A stretch of DNA of 64,000 bases from Alphaproteobacteria bacterium (GTDB lineage: Bacteria > Pseudomonadota > Alphaproteobacteria > Rhodospirillales > WMHbin7): the NCBI GenBank assembly GCA_015232335.1, contig JADFZV010000004.1, forward strand, positions 1 to 64,000. Direction: 5' to 3'. The notes below the pieces were generated by a model. That model was not told the DNA's origin. It saw only the letters and a program-made list of their open reading frames with translations, and searched no databases. A program made the position numbers and the translations under genes. Shown here one piece after another: positions 1 through 9,135 of this stretch (position 1 is its first letter; each line of letters starts with the position of its first letter).

Positions 1-333
1 CACCAAGACATGGACATCCGGCAAGGTTGCGTTGATGCGCGCGATGACGTCCCTGACTTCCTCGCTCGTCCATCCCTTGCGCATGACGGAATAGAGATGC
101 TGAAAGATCAGTCCCGCCGTGCGCTTGGATTCGGCAGCGGCGATCTCATGGACCGAACGGTCCTGAACCCAATTCCCGACGATCACGACGGCGGCGCCCG
201 ACAGGCAGATGATCGCCAGAAAGATCAGCAGCATGGTTTTGGAGATCGACAGCCTCAAGGATCGGCGCAGGCGTCCCTTGGAGGCAGAGGAATCCCCCCC
301 GGCCCTGAGCGAGCCGCTATCCGTATCAAACAT
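1..333 (-). CDS. Membrane sensor-like protein, N-terminal part only (runs off left edge)
   Basis: An open frame with an ATG at 333-331 on the minus strand stays open for 111 codons to the window edge. Residues 1-28 are polar and basic. Residues about 30-52 form one strong hydrophobic segment, followed by a soluble stretch that would lie in the periplasm. This layout (short cytoplasmic tail, one membrane helix, extracytoplasmic region) is what a membrane-bound sensor such as a histidine kinase, diguanylate cyclase or chemoreceptor would show, but the output domain is outside the window. Function is therefore inference only; the reading frame itself is well supported. It follows amtB on the same strand but is separated from it by a clear terminator, so it should have its own promoter. 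Confidence 0.6.
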   Translation of the reverse strand, partial: MFDTDSGSLRAGGDSSASKGRLRRSLRLSISKTMLLIFLAIICLSGAAVVIVGNWVQDRSVHEIAAAESKRTAGLIFQHLYSVMRKGWTSEEVRDVIARINATLPDVHVLV

Positions 334-454
334 GTCCCGTCCAGGTCGTTATGTTTGCGGGTCGATGTCTCGCCCGCATTTGCCCCAATGCTACCTTTGG
401 AATCTATCTAAGACCAGAGGGGCAATTCAACCGCCCGAAGATAATCAAATGCTA

Positions 455-485
455 AAAAAAGTGGGGAGGCCTTTTGGGCCTCCCC
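455..485 (-). terminator. Rho-independent terminator after amtB
   Basis: A perfect 9-bp stem (GGGGAGGCC at 463-471 with GGCCTCCCC at 477-485) closes a 5-base loop. Read on the minus strand it is followed by a run of seven T (the A run at 454-460). It lies about 25 bases past the amtB stop codon and should end the glnK-amtB transcript. Confidence 0.85.
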
Positions 486-510
486 GTTCTGAGTTGGAGG
501 GAGTAATGGC

Positions 511-1866
511 TTAGCTGTGGATGGTCTCGCCGTGGCAGGCCAGATCGAGGCCTTCGCGCTCGGCTTCTTCGGTAACCCTCAGGCCCACGGTCAGGTCGAG
601 AACCTTGAGGATGATGAAGCTGCCGATGGCCGTCCAGGCGATGGTGATGCCGACGCTGATCAGCTGCGTCACCACCTGTCCGGCATTGCCGTCGATCAGG
701 CCGCTCTTGCCTTCGCCGCCAATGGTCGACACCGCGAACACGCCGGTCAGGATGGCGCCCAGGATGCCGCCGACGCCATGGACGCCGAAGCAGTCCAGCG
801 CGTCGTCGGCGCCGGTCAGCTTCTTAAGTCCCGTCACGCCCCACAGGCAGACCACACCCGCCAGCAGGCCGATGATCAAGGCCCCCTTGAGATCGACGAA
901 ACCGCAGGCCGGGGTGATGGCGACCAGACCGGCCACAGCACCCGACACTGCGCCCAGCAGGCTGGGCTTGCCCTTCAGCATCCACTCGGCAAAGGTCCAG
1001 GAGACCGCCGCGGCGGCCGTGGCCAGGTGGGTGTTGGCCATGGCGTAACCGGCCAGACCGTTTGCCGCCAGGGCGGAACCGGCGTTGAAGCCGAACCAAC
1101 CCACCCACAGCATCGAGGCGCCGATCATCGACAGCACCAGGTTGTGCGGAGCCAGATGCTCGGTGCCGTAGCCCTTGCGCTTACCGATCACCAGGGCCGC
1201 CACCAGACCGGCCACGCCGGCATTGATGTGGACAACGGTGCCGCCTGCGAAGTCCATGGTGCCCATGCCCAGCATCAGGCCACCGGGACCCCATACCATG
1301 TGCGCCACCGGGACATAGACGCCCAGCAACCACAGAACGATGAAGGCCAACATGGGGCCGAACTTCATACGGTCGGCAAAGGCGCCGGTGATCAGGGCCG
1401 GCGTGATGATGGCGAAGGTGCCCTGGAACATGGCGAACACCGTCTCGGGAATGGTGCCCGACAGGGTCGAAGGATCGACGCCGCCCAGCATCAAACGGCC
1501 CAGGCCGCCGATATAGGGGCTGCCCTCGGTGAAGGCCAGGGAATAGCCGATGACGAACCAGATCACCGAGACCAGGGCGGTGATCATGAAATTCTGCATT
1601 AGCATGGCCAGCACGTTCTTCTTGCGCACCATGCCGCCATAGAAGAGGGCAAGGCCGGGAATGGTCATCATGAGCACGAGGAGGCTGGAGACCAGCATCC
1701 AGGCGGTATCGCCGGAATTGAGAACCGGCGCCGCCGCAGGGGCCGCTTCGGCGGCGGCCTCGGCGGCGGGGGCGGCCGCTTCTTCGGCCCAGGCGAGGCC
1801 AGAGGCCAGCAGCGCCGGAACGGCAACCGCTGCGCGGTCAAGGATTCGGGGCATCTTGAAGGTCAT
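511..1866 (-). CDS. amtB: Ammonium transporter AmtB
   Basis: Inner-membrane channel of the Amt/Rh family that takes up ammonium; 451 aa, the usual size for proteobacterial AmtB with a signal sequence. Residues 1-27 look like a cleavable signal peptide ending AWA, followed by an Ala/Glu/Pro-rich linker and then about 11 hydrophobic helices. The twin pore histidines are present: His213 in the GGTVVHINAG motif and His363 in CFGVHGVGG. A clear ribosome site (AGGAG) precedes the ATG. It lies 10 bases downstream of glnK, the classic glnK-amtB pair in which GlnK plugs the channel when ammonium is plentiful. Nothing in the sequence looks damaged. Confidence 0.97.
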   Translation of the reverse strand: MTFKMPRILDRAAVAVPALLASGLAWAEEAAAPAAEAAAEAAPAAAPVLNSGDTAWMLVSSLLVLMMTIPGLALFYGGMVRKKNVLAMLMQNFMITALVSVIWFVIGYSLAFTEGSPYIGGLGRLMLGGVDPSTLSGTIPETVFAMFQGTFAIITPALITGAFADRMKFGPMLAFIVLWLLGVYVPVAHMVWGPGGLMLGMGTMDFAGGTVVHINAGVAGLVAALVIGKRKGYGTEHLAPHNLVLSMIGASMLWVGWFGFNAGSALAANGLAGYAMANTHLATAAAAVSWTFAEWMLKGKPSLLGAVSGAVAGLVAITPACGFVDLKGALIIGLLAGVVCLWGVTGLKKLTGADDALDCFGVHGVGGILGAILTGVFAVSTIGGEGKSGLIDGNAGQVVTQLISVGITIAWTAIGSFIILKVLDLTVGLRVTEEAEREGLDLACHGETIHS

Positions 1867-1876
1867 TGCGATTCTC

Positions 1877-2215
1877 CTAAAGAGCGCTGGTATCGGTCTC
1901 GCCGGTGCGAATGCGCACGGCGGACTTGAGATCGAAGACGAATACCTTGCCGTCGCCGATTTTTCCGGTGTTGGCCGCTCCTTGAATGGCCTCCACCACG
2001 CGGTCGGCCATGTCGTCGTTGACGGCGACCTCGATCTTCACCTTGGGCAGGAAGTTCACCATGTATTCGGCGCCACGGTAGATTTCCGTTTGCCCCTTCT
2101 GACGTCCAAAACCCTTCACCTCGCTGACGGTCAGCCCCTGGATGCCCAGAGGCATCAAGGCTTCGCGAACCTCGTCGAGCTTGAAGGGCTTGATGATGGC
2201 CATGACGAATTTCAT
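1877..2215 (-). CDS. glnK: PII signal protein GlnK
   Basis: Nitrogen-status signal protein; it binds ATP/ADP and 2-oxoglutarate, is uridylylated, and docks on AmtB. From the ATG at 2215 it is 112 aa, the exact canonical PII length. An earlier in-frame start would add 27 unrelated residues, so the internal ATG (MKFVMAIIKPFKL) was chosen. Tyr51, the uridylylation site, sits in the T-loop motif RGAEYMVNF, and the C-terminal signature GKIGDGKVFV and RIRTGE is intact. It is the first gene of the glnK-amtB operon. A sigma-54-like element lies about 130 bases upstream. It could equally be called GlnB/GlnJ by name, but pairing with amtB favours GlnK. Confidence 0.95.
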   Translation of the reverse strand: MKFVMAIIKPFKLDEVREALMPLGIQGLTVSEVKGFGRQKGQTEIYRGAEYMVNFLPKVKIEVAVNDDMADRVVEAIQGAANTGKIGDGKVFVFDLKSAVRIRTGETDTSAL

Positions 2216-2342
2216 CGTTTGGTCCCCACGTTGCGGCGGCCTGTCCTGGTCGGGGATGTCCCGGGGGTAAGCTCGCTCGGTTGCTGTCCAATCCAACTCT
2301 TAGGCGGATGAACCGCTGGCCGAGCTGGCGTGGCTTAGCAGT

Positions 2343-2358
2343 TTCAAAACCCGTGCCA
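2343..2358 (-). promoter_or_regulatory. Candidate sigma-54 (-24/-12) promoter for glnK-amtB
   Basis: On the minus strand the sequence reads TGGCACG-GGTT-TTGAA, matching the RpoN consensus TGGCACR-N4-TTGCW except that the conserved C of the -12 GC is A. It is about 130 bases upstream of the glnK start. Control of glnK-amtB by NtrC and RpoN is well known in proteobacteria. The -12 mismatch keeps this a candidate only. Confidence 0.5.
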
Positions 2359-2450
2359 GTTTTGAACGAGGGGGGGAAAGCCAGGAAAACAGGGGGGGTA
2401 GGCCCTTTCCATGGGGAAGGCGCCCAAATACGAAACCGCGAATATGATTA

Positions 2451-2478
2451 AAAAATAGACGCAGCCTAAATTATAGGC
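2451..2478 (-). terminator. Weak terminator-like hairpin after the DUF1178 gene
   Basis: GCCTA (2464-2468) can pair with TAGGC (2474-2478). On the minus strand a T-rich stretch (A run near 2451-2456) follows about 8 bases later. The stem is short and the T run is offset, so the call is weak. Confidence 0.3.
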
Positions 2479-2484
2479 ACATCT

Positions 2485-2736
2485 TTACTGCCCGTGCATG
2501 CCCGCCATCGGGCAGCCGCCGCAACCGCCACCGCCCACGCCGCAAGACGGCGCCGGGGCTGGAGTCTGCGAGGCGGCGCCGATGCTGGGCGCCATCAGGG
2601 CCTTGGCCACCTTCTTGTCGCCGCATTCGGGGCAGAGCAGTTTCTTCTTTTCCGCCTTGGTGTCGTAATCGGCCATGTTATCGAACCACTCTTCGAAAAC
2701 GTGGCCCTTGCTGCAGGTCAGGCTGTAGCGGATCAT
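2485..2736 (-). CDS. DUF1178 family small zinc-ribbon-like protein
   Basis: Starts MIRYSLTCSKGHVFEEWF, the typical DUF1178 opening, and carries CPECG at about residue 46, giving a probable zinc ribbon with the N-terminal Cys. The start at 2736 was chosen over one 20 codons upstream because the family begins at this methionine. At 83 aa it is clearly shorter than the usual DUF1178 protein of roughly 140 aa: the acidic middle and C-terminal part are missing, and it ends in a Cys/Gly-rich tail (CGVGGGGCGGCP). The biochemical role of the family is unknown. It is divergent from the Nudix gene, with 49 bases between the two starts, and a shared control region is likely. Confidence 0.75.
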   Translation of the reverse strand: MIRYSLTCSKGHVFEEWFDNMADYDTKAEKKKLLCPECGDKKVAKALMAPSIGAASQTPAPAPSCGVGGGGCGGCPMAGMHGQ

Positions 2737-2785
2737 GCAAGAACTCCAGGCGTGAATGTCTGCGTGGTTATATAGGGAGAATGTC

Positions 2786-3340
2786 ATGACCGGCAAGAGG
2801 CTGGCCCCCTGGCGCGTCCTCGGGCGCAGCCTTGAATTGGACGCTTCGCCCAGAATCAGGGTGTGGAAGGAAGAGATCCTGCTGCCCGATGGACGGCGGA
2901 TCGATGATTTCTGGCGGGTCGATGTCCCCGATTACGCCATGATCGCGGTCGAGACCGAGGACGGGCAGGTGATTCTGGAGCGCCATTATCGCCACGGTGT
3001 CGGGGATGTTACGCTGACCTTACCTGCGGGCGGGATCGAACCGGGCGAGGCGCCCCTTGCTGCTGCCAGACGGGAGTTGCTAGAGGAAACCGGGCACGAG
3101 GCCGCGCAGTGGCGGGCGTTGGGCTCCTACGTGCTGGGGGCCAACGGTCGCTTTTGCACGGTGCATCTCTTTCACGCAACGGGGGCCAGGAAGGTGGCCG
3201 AGCCCTGCTCGGGCGATCTGGAGGAGACGGAGATTCTACTCGTCAGTCGGCAAGAAGCCCTGGCCGCCATGCGCGACGGGCGGATCGCCGTGCTGTCTTG
3301 TGCCGCTACCCTGGCCCTGGCGCTGCTGGGGGAGGGGTAG
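2786..3340 (+). CDS. Nudix hydrolase (ADP-ribose pyrophosphatase-like)
   Basis: A 184-aa protein with a full Nudix box, GGIEPGE...RELLEETGH, at residues about 82-104, which binds the metal and cleaves nucleoside diphosphates linked to another moiety. The domain arrangement (about 80 residues before the box) resembles ADP-ribose/ADP-sugar pyrophosphatases such as NudF, but the substrate cannot be fixed from sequence. The ATG at 2786 was preferred because a GGGAGA ribosome site lies 8 bases upstream; a start 10 codons earlier lacks one. The 3' end overlaps the end of the convergent FkbM methyltransferase gene by 35 bases. Confidence 0.88.
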   Translation: MTGKRLAPWRVLGRSLELDASPRIRVWKEEILLPDGRRIDDFWRVDVPDYAMIAVETEDGQVILERHYRHGVGDVTLTLPAGGIEPGEAPLAAARRELLEETGHEAAQWRALGSYVLGANGRFCTVHLFHATGARKVAEPCSGDLEETEILLVSRQEALAAMRDGRIAVLSCAATLALALLGEG

Positions 3341-4172
3341 AAACGTCTTCCTCCGGCTTCCACCAATCGCCTGTGCCACTGACCGGGCGCAGCCCCTTGA
3401 TCTCGGTCTTCATTTCCTTGGGAATGCACAGAAGATTGATGGTGATGGTGTTCCCGAAAACGTTTTGCGGGTTCTTGTTGAAATTATCGGGATTGAAAAG
3501 CGGCGCCAGATGCCACCAGGCCCGATAGCCCAAGCTGTCGATCAGGCCGATCAGGTTCGGCGATTTTGCCCGCTCGTTGTTTTCGAGATAGAGCAGGGGG
3601 CGACAGCGGGCGATGGTTTCTCTGGCTCCTTCAAGCACCTCGGCCTCGGCGCCTTCGACGTCGATCTTGATGAAATGCAGCGTGTTGAGCTTTAAGGAAT
3701 CGATGGCGATGACGGGTACCGGCTCGGTTCCCGGTGCATTTGCCTCTTTCATGCTGACATTGCCCAGGTTGCCGGATAGCGCATAGCCATGGACGGGGAT
3801 GCCGGCCACACCGGCAGCCTTTCCGGCGCAGGCGCGAAAGACATCGACATTCATGAGCGCGTTCAGGGCCAGGGTGCCGGAGAGCAGGTTGAACATGGCG
3901 CGCTGGGGCTCGAAGGCAAAGACCCGCCCCCTGGGGCCGACCAGACGGGCCAGGGGCAGGGTCAGTCCGCCCATATTGGCCCCAGCCTCGACGACGATGT
4001 TTCCCGGCTTCACCAGAAGCTTGAAAAGCTGAATCTCACTTTCGGAATACTCGCCGTAGAGTTCGAGGCTTTTGCCGATATACATGTCGCTGCGCGTGTA
4101 CATGACATGACCATAGCGGCCTTGCCTGACGGCAATCGCCTGGGCCGGGTCGGCTGAGGCCGGTTTGTTCAT
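3306..4172 (-). CDS. FkbM-family SAM-dependent methyltransferase
   Basis: A 288-aa protein with a Rossmann SAM-binding fold: VVEAGANMGGL at residues 60-70 (motif I) and AFEPQ at 86-90, then the FIKIDVEGAEAEVLEGA stretch that is the hallmark of the FkbM domain. Family members O-methylate sugars, polyketides or other metabolites. The C-terminal 25 residues are Pro-rich and look unstructured. A good ribosome site (GGGGGA) precedes the ATG. It sits alone between Nudix and dgt, divergent from dgt, so the context does not name a substrate. A role in surface glycan methylation is possible but only inferred. Confidence 0.85.
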   Translation of the reverse strand: MNKPASADPAQAIAVRQGRYGHVMYTRSDMYIGKSLELYGEYSESEIQLFKLLVKPGNIVVEAGANMGGLTLPLARLVGPRGRVFAFEPQRAMFNLLSGTLALNALMNVDVFRACAGKAAGVAGIPVHGYALSGNLGNVSMKEANAPGTEPVPVIAIDSLKLNTLHFIKIDVEGAEAEVLEGARETIARCRPLLYLENNERAKSPNLIGLIDSLGYRAWWHLAPLFNPDNFNKNPQNVFGNTITINLLCIPKEMKTEIKGLRPVSGTGDWWKPEEDVSTPPPAAPGPG

Positions 4173-4288
4173 GACATCCCCCGATGATCAAGCTTTAACA
4201 ACTTATTCTGCTTGGCTTTTTGTGTCTAAGCAACGGGATATGCTCTTGCGGGTTGCCACCTTCCCTTGGGGCGAGTACCTTCCCCCTC

Positions 4289-5452
4289 ATGGTCGACACC
4301 CAAGATATAGCCTCCTTCGCCAGCCGGGCCGCCGAAAGCCGGGGCCGCCTCCATCCCGAGGCGGAAAGCCGCACACGCTCGCCTTTTCAGCGCGACCGCG
4401 ACCGCATCATCCATTCGGCGGCCTTCCGCCGCCTGCAATACAAGACGCAGGTCTTCGTCTATCACGAGGGCGACAATTTCCGCACACGCCTGACCCATTC
4501 GCTGGAAGTTGCCCAGATCGCCCGCTCGGTCAGCCGCCAGTTGGGCCTTGATGAGGATCTGGCCGAGGCCCTGGCGCTGGCCCATGATCTTGGTCATCCG
4601 CCTTTCGGCCATGCCGGCGAGGATGCGCTGAAAGAGATGATGAAGCCCTTTGGCGGTTTCGATCACAATGCCCAGAGCCTGCGCGTGGTGACGCTGCTGG
4701 AAGCGCGTTATCCCGGTTTCGACGGATTGAACCTGACCTGGGAGACGTTGGAAGGCTTAGTCAAGCACAACGGGCCACTTGCTGGCGCCATGCCTGCCTA
4801 TATCTCGGATTATCAAGCCAGGCACGATCTGGAGCTTAAGACCTTCCCCTCGGCCGAGGCCCAGGTGGCGGCTCTTTCCGACGATATCGCCTATAACAAT
4901 CACGATGTCGAGGACGGGTTGCGCGCCGGTCTCTTTAAGGTCGAGGATCTAAGGCAGATTCCCATTGTGGGTCCGTTGATCGAGGAAATTTCCAGGCGCC
5001 ATCCCGACCTGGATCAGGCTAGGCTTATTCATACCCTGGTGCGCGAACTGATCGGCGCCATGGTCTTGGACCTGGTGGCGGAAACGCGAAGGCGGGTGGC
5101 CGAGGCCAAACCGAAAACGGCATCCGATGTGCGCCATCTGGGGCGTCCCTTGGCCGGATTCTCAGAAGAGATGGTCGAGGCAGATCGGGCGCTCAAAAAA
5201 TTCCTGTTCGCCCACATGTATCGTCATTACAAGGTCAACCGCATGACCAGCAAGGCAAGGCGCGTGGTTAAGGATCTGTTCACCCTGTTCCTGGCCGAGC
5301 CGGAATGCCTGCCCGAGGAATGGCGCGAACGCGCCAGCACCAAGGGCACGGCCGAGACGGCGCGGCTGGTCTGCGATTACGTGGCGGGCATGACCGACCG
5401 TTTTGCTTTGGAAGAACATCGCCGTTTATTCGATCTTCAGGTCACGCCATGA
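4289..5452 (+). CDS. dgt: Deoxyguanosinetriphosphate triphosphohydrolase-like protein
   Basis: HD-superfamily dNTP triphosphohydrolase that splits dGTP or other dNTPs to the deoxynucleoside and triphosphate, trimming the dNTP pool; 387 aa. Metal ligands of the HD fold are visible: His70 in RLTHSLEV, His99-Asp100 in [11 protein letters not shown], and Asp in [10 protein letters not shown]. The N-terminal motif [23 protein letters not shown] is typical. The ATG at 4289 was chosen; an upstream in-frame start adds unrelated residues. The stop overlaps the argS start (ATGA), so the two genes are translationally coupled, a common pairing in alphaproteobacteria. Confidence 0.93.
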   Translation: MVDTQDIASFASRAAESRGRLHPEAESRTRSPFQRDRDRIIHSAAFRRLQYKTQVFVYHEGDNFRTRLTHSLEVAQIARSVSRQLGLDEDLAEALALAHDLGHPPFGHAGEDALKEMMKPFGGFDHNAQSLRVVTLLEARYPGFDGLNLTWETLEGLVKHNGPLAGAMPAYISDYQARHDLELKTFPSAEAQVAALSDDIAYNNHDVEDGLRAGLFKVEDLRQIPIVGPLIEEISRRHPDLDQARLIHTLVRELIGAMVLDLVAETRRRVAEAKPKTASDVRHLGRPLAGFSEEMVEADRALKKFLFAHMYRHYKVNRMTSKARRVVKDLFTLFLAEPECLPEEWRERASTKGTAETARLVCDYVAGMTDRFALEEHRRLFDLQVTP

Positions 5453-7191
5453 ACAATTGCTTCCGTCAGTTTGAAACCGTGGTCAAACATGCCCTGATGG
5501 GATTGGTGCCCGAGGGCATCGACCTGTCCCGCGTGGCGGTTGAACCGCCCAGGGATGCCAGCCATGGCGACATGGCGACCAATGCGGCCATGGTGCTGTC
5601 CAAGCAGGCGGGCATGGCGCCCAAATCCATCGCCGAACCCTTGGCCGAGCGGTTGCGGGGTCATCCCGATGTCGTTTCCGTCTCGGTGGCGGGACCGGGC
5701 TTCATCAATTGGCGACTGTCTGATTCCTTCTGGCGCGCCCAGCTTTCCCAGATTTTGAAAACGGGGACGGGCTGGGGTGATTCGCAAATGGGCGGCGGTC
5801 GAAAGGTCAATCTGGAATATGTGTCGGCCAATCCCACGGGGCCCATGCATATCGGCCATGCCCGAGGCGCTGTTGTCGGCGATGCCCTGGCAGCACTTCT
5901 GGAAAAGGCAGGCTTCGCTGTCACCCGCGAATATTATATCAACGACGCGGGGGCTCAGGTCGATGTGTTGGCCCGTTCGGTCCATCTGCGCTACCTCGAG
6001 GCGCTGGGGGACGAGATTGGGGATATTCCCGAAGGACTTTATCCCGGCGACTATCTGAAGCCTGCGGGCGAAGCCCTGGCCTATCATCACGGCGACGCAT
6101 GGAAACATCTACCCGAGGAACGGTGGCTGGGCGAATTTCGGCATTTCGCCGTCAATGCCATGATGGACATGATACGGGAAGACCTGTCGGCGCTGGGCGT
6201 CGTCCATGCCGTCTTTACCTCCGAGCGCGCCATGGTCGAGGCCGGCGCCGTCGATGCGGCGCTTAAAAGCCTGGAAGAGCGCGGCTTGATCTATACAGGC
6301 GTGCTGGAGCCGCCCAAGGGCAAGACTCCCGATGATTGGGAGCCCCGGCCGCAGACCCTGTTCAAGGCCACCGAGTTCGGCGATGACGTGGATCGGCCAC
6401 TTAAGAAATCCGATGGCACCTGGACCTATTTCGCCTCGGACATCGCCTATCACAAGCAAAAGTTCGACCGCGGCTTCCCCGTCATGATCGATGTCTGGGG
6501 GGCTGACCACGGCGGCTATGTCAAGCGCTTGCAGGCCGCCGTCAAGGCCATCACCGAAGGCAAGGGCGCACTTGACGTCAAGCTGTGCCAGATGGTGAGC
6601 CTGCTCAAGAATGGCGAGCCCTTCAAGATGAGCAAGCGGGCGGGCACCTTTGTGACGTTGCGCGATCTCATCGACGAAGTGGGCAAGGATGTCGTGCGCT
6701 TTATCATGTTGACCAGGAAGAACGACGCCCAACTCGACTTCGATCTCGACAAGGTACGCGAGCAGTCTCGCGACAATCCGGTCTTCTATGTGCAATATGC
6801 CCATGCAAGGGCCTGTTCCGTGGCCAGACATGGCGCCGAGATGTTCGAAGGCGACGATCTGTCGGACGCCGCACTGTCCAGGCTGGACCTGTCGGCCCTG
6901 ATTGATTCGGATGAAATGGCGCTGATCCGCCTCATGGCCGGTTGGCCCCGCCTGATCGAGGCGGCTGCCGAGTCGCACGAACCGCACCGCCTAGCCTACT
7001 ATCTGGGAGACCTGGCGGGGGCCTTTCATAGTTTGTGGAACCGGGGCCGAGATGAAGCGGAACTGCGGTTTTTGATCGCGGAAAAGCCGGAATTGTCCCT
7101 GGCCCGCTTGGCATTGGTGCGCGGGCTGGCAGTTGTGATAGCCTCGGGTCTGAAAGTGTTCGGGGTCGACCCTGTCTTGGAGATGCGCTGA
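5449..7191 (+). CDS. argS: Arginyl-tRNA synthetase
   Basis: Class I aminoacyl-tRNA synthetase charging tRNA-Arg; 580 aa, normal length. Residues 1-90 form the ArgRS-specific N-terminal domain. HIGH is at 134-137 ([14 protein letters not shown]), and the KMSKS equivalent is [10 protein letters not shown]. The C-terminal part is the helical anticodon-binding DALR domain. The ATG at 5449 overlaps the dgt stop. The gene ends TGATG, so its stop overlaps the start of the SPOR-domain gene. Essential, with no sign of damage. Confidence 0.97.
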   Translation: MNNCFRQFETVVKHALMGLVPEGIDLSRVAVEPPRDASHGDMATNAAMVLSKQAGMAPKSIAEPLAERLRGHPDVVSVSVAGPGFINWRLSDSFWRAQLSQILKTGTGWGDSQMGGGRKVNLEYVSANPTGPMHIGHARGAVVGDALAALLEKAGFAVTREYYINDAGAQVDVLARSVHLRYLEALGDEIGDIPEGLYPGDYLKPAGEALAYHHGDAWKHLPEERWLGEFRHFAVNAMMDMIREDLSALGVVHAVFTSERAMVEAGAVDAALKSLEERGLIYTGVLEPPKGKTPDDWEPRPQTLFKATEFGDDVDRPLKKSDGTWTYFASDIAYHKQKFDRGFPVMIDVWGADHGGYVKRLQAAVKAITEGKGALDVKLCQMVSLLKNGEPFKMSKRAGTFVTLRDLIDEVGKDVVRFIMLTRKNDAQLDFDLDKVREQSRDNPVFYVQYAHARACSVARHGAEMFEGDDLSDAALSRLDLSALIDSDEMALIRLMAGWPRLIEAAAESHEPHRLAYYLGDLAGAFHSLWNRGRDEAELRFLIAEKPELSLARLALVRGLAVVIASGLKVFGVDPVLEMR

Positions 7192-8132
7192 TGAGCGACA
7201 AGCCCAACCGTGAGCGGATGGAGCCGGAACTCGGCCAGGATCTGCTGGATATTCTGCCTGATCGCGGTATCGGCGGCGTGGGTGGGGCTGCGCTGCCGCC
7301 GCGCCCGCTTCCGCGCAAGAAGCGCCGGGGCTTTCTTTTATGGTTCCTGCTGTTCTTTCTGGCCTCAGGCGCTGCCGTCGCCACTTGGTGGTGGATGGTT
7401 AGCGGCTCAAAATCGACCGGGAGTGAGGCCGAGGTGCCTCTCGTTAAGGCGGACCAGCGTTCCTATAAAAGTAAGCCGACAACCCCCGGCGGCATGGATG
7501 TGCCCGATCAGGACAAGATGGTCTATAATCGCCTGAGCGCTTCCGAGGAGGCGAACAGGCCGCCGGTCGAGCGCCTGTTGCCACCGCCCGAGATTCCGCA
7601 AGCTCCTCCGGTGCCATCTCCCCTGGCCGCCGCTCCCGTGGCTCCGGTCGTGCCCGTGGCGCCCGTTCCCTCGGCCCCTCCGCCGATCATTCCCGATCTG
7701 CCTCAGGTGTCACAGAAGGAAACGCCCAAGGCCCAACCGCCCATCATGGGGGCCGCAGCACCTCCGGAACCGGCGCCGCTGGAGCCGCCCCCATTGGCCA
7801 AGCCACCCGCACCGGCAAAGCCCGCCGCCAAGAGCAGCGACGTGACGGTCAAGATCACCGACGTTCCCAAGGCTTCGGCGGGCGGAGCTTGGCTGGTGCA
7901 GTTGGTCGCCATCACCGATGAAGCCGCCACGAGCCGGGAATGGGGACGGATTCAAAAGGCCAACAGTGATCTCTTGGGCGCACTCAGCTTGGATGTGCAG
8001 AAGGCCGATCTGGGGGCCAAGGGAATCTTCTACCGCCTAAGGGCGGGAAGCCTGGAAAGCAAGGAAGCCGCTCAACAGCTTTGCAACCAGTTGTCCGCCC
8101 GCAAACAGGGGTGCATCGTTGTCCGCAGATAG
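7191..8132 (+). CDS. SPOR-domain inner-membrane protein
   Basis: A 313-aa type II membrane protein. Residues 1-47 are cytoplasmic, about 48-70 form a Trp/Leu-rich membrane helix, about 75-230 are a Pro/Ala-rich periplasmic linker, and about 234-313 form the SPOR domain. SPOR domains bind denuded glycan strands of septal peptidoglycan, so the protein likely localises to the division site. It is coupled to argS by a TGATG overlap, and its 3' end overlaps nagZ by 14 bases. An argS-SPOR-nagZ order is common in Rhodospirillales and links the gene to cell-wall remodelling. It resembles FtsN/DedD in layout, but a specific name is not justified. Confidence 0.85.
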   Translation: MSDKPNRERMEPELGQDLLDILPDRGIGGVGGAALPPRPLPRKKRRGFLLWFLLFFLASGAAVATWWWMVSGSKSTGSEAEVPLVKADQRSYKSKPTTPGGMDVPDQDKMVYNRLSASEEANRPPVERLLPPPEIPQAPPVPSPLAAAPVAPVVPVAPVPSAPPPIIPDLPQVSQKETPKAQPPIMGAAAPPEPAPLEPPPLAKPPAPAKPAAKSSDVTVKITDVPKASAGGAWLVQLVAITDEAATSREWGRIQKANSDLLGALSLDVQKADLGAKGIFYRLRAGSLESKEAAQQLCNQLSARKQGCIVVRR

Positions 8133-9135
8133 GGCTTTGCCCAAGGCTGCTATCGTCGGCATCGCAGGCACGACGCTGACCGTGGCCGAGCGGAATCTTT
8201 TTTCCCAGACCCAGCCACTGGGCTTCATTCTGTTTGCCAGAAATATTGTAAATAAAAGCCAAGTCAAAGAGTTGGTAGCCGATCTTCGCAATTCGGTTAA
8301 TCATAATGCGCCGGTGCTGATTGATCAGGAGGGAGGGCGGGTCCAGCGTTTGAAACCCCCGATCTGGCGCCAAGCCCCACCGGCTCGCATCTTCGGAGAC
8401 TTGGCCGGAAGAGACTTGGCTAGGGCTTGCCGGGCAGTGCGACTCAATGCTCTTTTGATCGGGCGCGAGCTGGCTGAACTGGGTATCGATGTCGATTGCG
8501 CCCCGGTGGTCGATGTTCCCTCGGCGGGGGCTCATGACGTGATCGGCGACCGAGCCTATTCCCATTCGCCGGCCCTGGTGGCCGAGCTTGGCCGTGCGGC
8601 CATCGAAGGCTTTCTGGATGCCGGGGTCATTCCCATGATCAAACATATTCCGGGGCACGGCCGCGCCCGCGTCGACAGCCACGAGGCCCTGCCCGTGGTC
8701 GATGCCGATGCCCAGACTTTGGAGCGCAGCGATTTTATTCCGTTTCAAGCCCTGGCCGATGCGCCCATGGCGATGACCGCCCATATCGTCTATACGGCCC
8801 TGGACGCCAAGCACCCAGCCACCTCGTCTTCGGTCGTCATCACCCAACTCATTCGCAAGGCGATGGGCTTCAAGGGCTTCTTGATTTCTGACGATCTGTC
8901 GATGAAGGCGCTTTCGGGCAGTTACTCGGAAAAAACCGTTTCGGCCCTGAAGGCCGGGTGCGATGCCGTGCTTCACTGCAACGGCAAGATGGACCAAATG
9001 CAAGAGGTGCTGGCCGCAGCGCCTGCCTTGTCCAGGGCCAGCAACGAGCGGCTGGAACGGGCCTATGCCATGCTTTCCGAAAGCGACGAAACGGCAAGCC
9101 TGGCCGATCTCGAACAGCTTTTGGCCGATGCCTGA
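8119..9135 (+). CDS. nagZ: Beta-N-acetylhexosaminidase NagZ
   Basis: Cytoplasmic GH3 glycosidase that removes N-acetylglucosamine from recycled anhydro-muropeptides; 338 aa. KHIPGHGRARVDSHEALP (175-192) carries the catalytic-loop His188, and the nucleophile Asp is in ISDDLSMKAL (about 258). VLIDQEGGRVQRL at about 66-78 is the substrate-binding motif. The start is a TTG at 8119, giving a 14-base overlap with the SPOR gene; no in-frame ATG fits the conserved N-terminus. The stop overlaps the next gene by 8 bases. Neighbours (SPOR protein, M50 protease, scpAB) are the usual alphaproteobacterial set. Confidence 0.93.
   Translation: MSADRALPKAAIVGIAGTTLTVAERNLFSQTQPLGFILFARNIVNKSQVKELVADLRNSVNHNAPVLIDQEGGRVQRLKPPIWRQAPPARIFGDLAGRDLARACRAVRLNALLIGRELAELGIDVDCAPVVDVPSAGAHDVIGDRAYSHSPALVAELGRAAIEGFLDAGVIPMIKHIPGHGRARVDSHEALPVVDADAQTLERSDFIPFQALADAPMAMTAHIVYTALDAKHPATSSSVVITQLIRKAMGFKGFLISDDLSMKALSGSYSEKTVSALKAGCDAVLHCNGKMDQMQEVLAAAPALSRASNERLERAYAMLSESDETASLADLEQLLADA

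Noticed and set aside
517..1602. A 361-codon plus-strand frame opposite amtB
   Set aside because: Antisense to amtB; His/Asp/Gln-rich as expected from reversed membrane-protein codons.
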